Assembly: GCA_937903155.1 (NCBI GenBank)
Contig: CALCZU010000081.1
Coordinates: forward strand, 30,011 to 94,010
Length of the DNA stretch: 64,000 nucleotides
Source: an uncultured Bdellovibrionales bacterium
Lineage (GTDB): Bacteria > Bdellovibrionota > FAC87 > UBA2466
Direction of reading: 5' to 3'
Shown here: positions 62,436-64,000 of the stretch, piece after piece
Layout of the letters: each line of letters starts with the position of its first letter
How positions within the stretch are numbered: the first letter of the stretch is position 1
Notes under the pieces: generated by a model
What the model was told of the DNA's origin: nothing
The model's database searches: none
What the model saw: the letters and a program-made list of their open reading frames with translations, nothing else
Made by a program: the position numbers and the translations under genes

Positions 62436-63468
62436 TCAATCTCAAAAATCTGGTGATAGTTCCTTTAGTATTCAGGCCAAAACAATTTCTATTACGACCG
62501 GTATCACCTATTCTGAAGCAAAAGAAATAGCGCTTGATGTATTTAAAACAAATTTCATCCAATTAAAAGGGGAAGCTCTCCAACTTGTTGATGCACGTGC
62601 CGAGGAACTATTAACTAGCTATTTAGAAAAATTGCAAAATGAAAAACCTGGAGCGATTGGGGCAATGGCAGATCCGGACGTTCAATACGCTATCTTTGAG
62701 TCTCAGAAGGCTTATGCCAGGAGTGGAAAGAAAGAGCTTGGAGATCTCCTCGTGGACATTTTAGTGGAAAGGACCAAACGAAATGATGAGGAATTAAAAA
62801 AAATAGTTTTAAATGAATGCATTGAAGCCGCGCCAAAATTAACTGAATCTCAAATTAATGTTCTAACTCTGAGGTTCTTAATTTGTCATACTCAGAAAAA
62901 TGACATCGCTACGATTTCTGATTTTCATAATTACTTCGTAGATTATGTAAAACCATTCTGTAACAAACTCACAAGGCACATATCAGATTACCAACATCTA
63001 AATTACACGGGCTGTGCCTCAATAAGTATGGGATCGAACGATTTGCATGGAATCCTTAGCAAGACCTATCAAGGACTTCTGACAAAAGGTTTTGATCAAA
63101 AGGAGCTTGATTCTCAGACGCTTAGTGAGGATCAAAAGAAAAAACTGATCATTCCTTGCTTAAGAGATCCATCCAAATTTCAACTTAATACAAGAGCTGA
63201 AGAAGAGTTTACTGAAAAAGCAAAAGAGGCGGGACTTACTGATGGACAACGCGACACCTTGCTATCATTTAATAGAAGAGTCCTTTCCACTGGGGAGTTA
63301 GATACAGAATTGATAAAAGCTGATCCAATAATGCAGGATTTCATTTCTTGTTGGAGAAAATCGCAATTTAAGTCCATGGATTTAACTTCAGTCGGTATTG
63401 CCATAGCTGTTGCCAACGTTAAGAAAACAATTGGGGAGAGCATTGACCTCTCTATTTGGATAAAATAA
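62428..63468 (+). CDS. LPO_1073/Vpar_1526-family-like protein
   Basis: The frame opens at 62308, but the ATG at 62428 overlapping the previous stop is favoured (346 aa). The start QSQKSGDSSFSIQAKTISITTGI followed by SEAKEIALDVFKTNF and ADPDVQYAIFESQKAYARSGK, then LLVDILVERTKRND and KIVLNECIEAAPKLTESQ, matches what I recall of the LPO_1073/Vpar_1526 family, common in genomic islands and of unknown function. It is helical after residue 30, with no signal peptide or catalytic motif. AT-rich; part of the islet downstream of ssrA. Confidence 0.65.
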   Translation: MADQSQKSGDSSFSIQAKTISITTGITYSEAKEIALDVFKTNFIQLKGEALQLVDARAEELLTSYLEKLQNEKPGAIGAMADPDVQYAIFESQKAYARSGKKELGDLLVDILVERTKRNDEELKKIVLNECIEAAPKLTESQINVLTLRFLICHTQKNDIATISDFHNYFVDYVKPFCNKLTRHISDYQHLNYTGCASISMGSNDLHGILSKTYQGLLTKGFDQKELDSQTLSEDQKKKLIIPCLRDPSKFQLNTRAEEEFTEKAKEAGLTDGQRDTLLSFNRRVLSTGELDTELIKADPIMQDFISCWRKSQFKSMDLTSVGIAIAVANVKKTIGESIDLSIWIK

Positions 63469-63587
63469 CTGTTGGATTAAAAAAGTGAGGGACAACAAAA
63501 AGGTAACTGCAGGCACAAGAGAAGCGCCTGAATGATATGCTTTTGTTCCTGTTCAGGTATATTCCCAGAATAACGCAAAAGGACTCT

Positions 63588-63618
63588 GACGGGTTCTAAA
63601 TTCGACCCCCCACCTCCA
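63588..63618 (+). repeat. Diverged copy of the ssrA 3' end (candidate attachment-site remnant)
   Basis: GACGGGTTCTAAATTCGACC...CCACCTCCA resembles the ssrA T-arm/acceptor end (62125-62152, GACGCGGGTTCGATTCCCGC...CCACCTCCA), with the last nine bases identical. It lies 1.47 kb downstream, as expected if an element integrated at ssrA. The match is imperfect, so it may be an older, decayed site. Confidence 0.5.
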
Positions 63619-63746
63619 CCGTAGGGGACACACTGTCAAGTTCGATGGGCACATCGGACGGAATTCCGAAATGGTTTTAAGAATTTATGACAGACAATAA
63701 AAAGTTCGATAACGTTTTGGGAAGTTTGTAAATTGAGAAAACATAA

Positions 63747-64000
63747 ATGAACGCTTGGACACATATCATTCTCGGAGGAATTGTAGCTACGATTGGTGCC
63801 GTTTGGGGAGGCTACGGCTGGTATCTAAAAACTGAGGAAGGGAAGCTGGAGAAAATGAGCGAAATAAAAATCAAGGATCATAAGACTGATTTGAAAGTCG
63901 AAGATTCAGAGCAAGCGATCGGTATAGAGGTTAGCGGAAATGCCACGCTTCAAAACACAGAAGTGAAAGTGGATGCTAAAAATACAAAATCCGTAATTGG
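63747..64000 (+). CDS. Membrane-anchored protein with beta-solenoid-like start, cut by window end
   Basis: An ATG at 63747 opens a frame that runs off the window (84 codons). A membrane helix (about residues 6-27, Gly/Trp-rich: IILGGIVATIGAVWGGYGWY) is followed by a charged region and alternating short strands (KIKDHKTDLKVED, GNATLQNTEVKVDAKN), the same anchor-plus-repetitive-strand plan as the 62241 protein. The ribosome site is weak. AT-rich like its neighbours. The C-terminus is not visible. Confidence 0.6.
   Translation, partial: MNAWTHIILGGIVATIGAVWGGYGWYLKTEEGKLEKMSEIKIKDHKTDLKVEDSEQAIGIEVSGNATLQNTEVKVDAKNTKSVI

Overview
The window looks like a chromosome segment of a Bdellovibrionota-type (Bdellovibrio/Oligoflexia-like) Gram-negative bacterium. 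This is inferred from a TIGR02147-type HTH protein, the very high share of short secreted proteins and lipoproteins of unknown function, a SAH riboswitch on ahcY, a cbb3-like oxidase operon and large soluble hybrid kinases. Base composition is moderate and uniform except for the last ~1.8 kb, which is AT-rich and looks acquired.

Layout. 1-12.5 kb: a ParB-like protein, a short TIGR02147 regulator coupled to a Cys-nucleophile hydrolase, then exported proteins, including two tandem paralogue families (5193-7567 and 7699-9807, the latter ending in a decayed copy). 12.6-13.9 kb: a Cys-rich protein with a PEP-CTERM-like tail overlapping a dedicated exosortase. 14-23.7 kb: a TetR regulator, secreted proteins and lipoproteins, a serine beta-lactamase-like hydrolase, a PLP-fold protein and a frameshifted amidase-like protein. 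24-25.5 kb: ahcY with its SAH riboswitch. 25.6-29.2 kb: an S33-type hydrolase, a GAF histidine kinase, a single-domain response regulator and a K+-channel-like protein. 29.3-34.3 kb (minus strand): a ten-gene, almost fully overlapping operon with a diheme cytochrome c, CcoN, CcoO and seven small or unusual membrane proteins. 34.5-40.2 kb: a response regulator, a truncated cytochrome, a BACON-like protein, a CxxCH protein with a frameshifted signal peptide, a YCII-like protein and small secreted proteins. 40.3-47.6 kb: tRNA-Leu(TAG), nth, two GT-C-like membrane proteins, an aldehyde dehydrogenase and a B12-type radical SAM protein. 47.6-56.9 kb: a signalling operon made of a 1973-residue poly-HAMP hybrid kinase (nine 276-bp repeats), a degenerate CheR, a REC-HK-REC protein and a coiled-coil protein, with a palindromic operator-like site upstream. 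56.9-61.6 kb: a heme-motif secreted protein, a secreted papain-like protease and a DUF6624-like lipoprotein. 61.8-64 kb: ssrA (tmRNA), then an AT-rich islet with a small membrane protein overlapping an LPO_1073/Vpar_1526-like gene, a diverged copy of the ssrA 3' end, and a gene cut by the window edge.

Most promising as little-described systems: (1) the one-substrate exosortase pair; (2) the ssrA-linked cassette in which the tail of a membrane protein and the head of its overlapping partner carry the same QKSGxxSxxxQ motif; (3) the CcoNO operon without recognisable CcoP; (4) the poly-HAMP kinase coupled to a CheR-like protein that has lost its SAM-binding signature. Two single-base homopolymer frameshifts (near 22660 and 37781) are either assembly errors or switchable loci and should be settled with reads.
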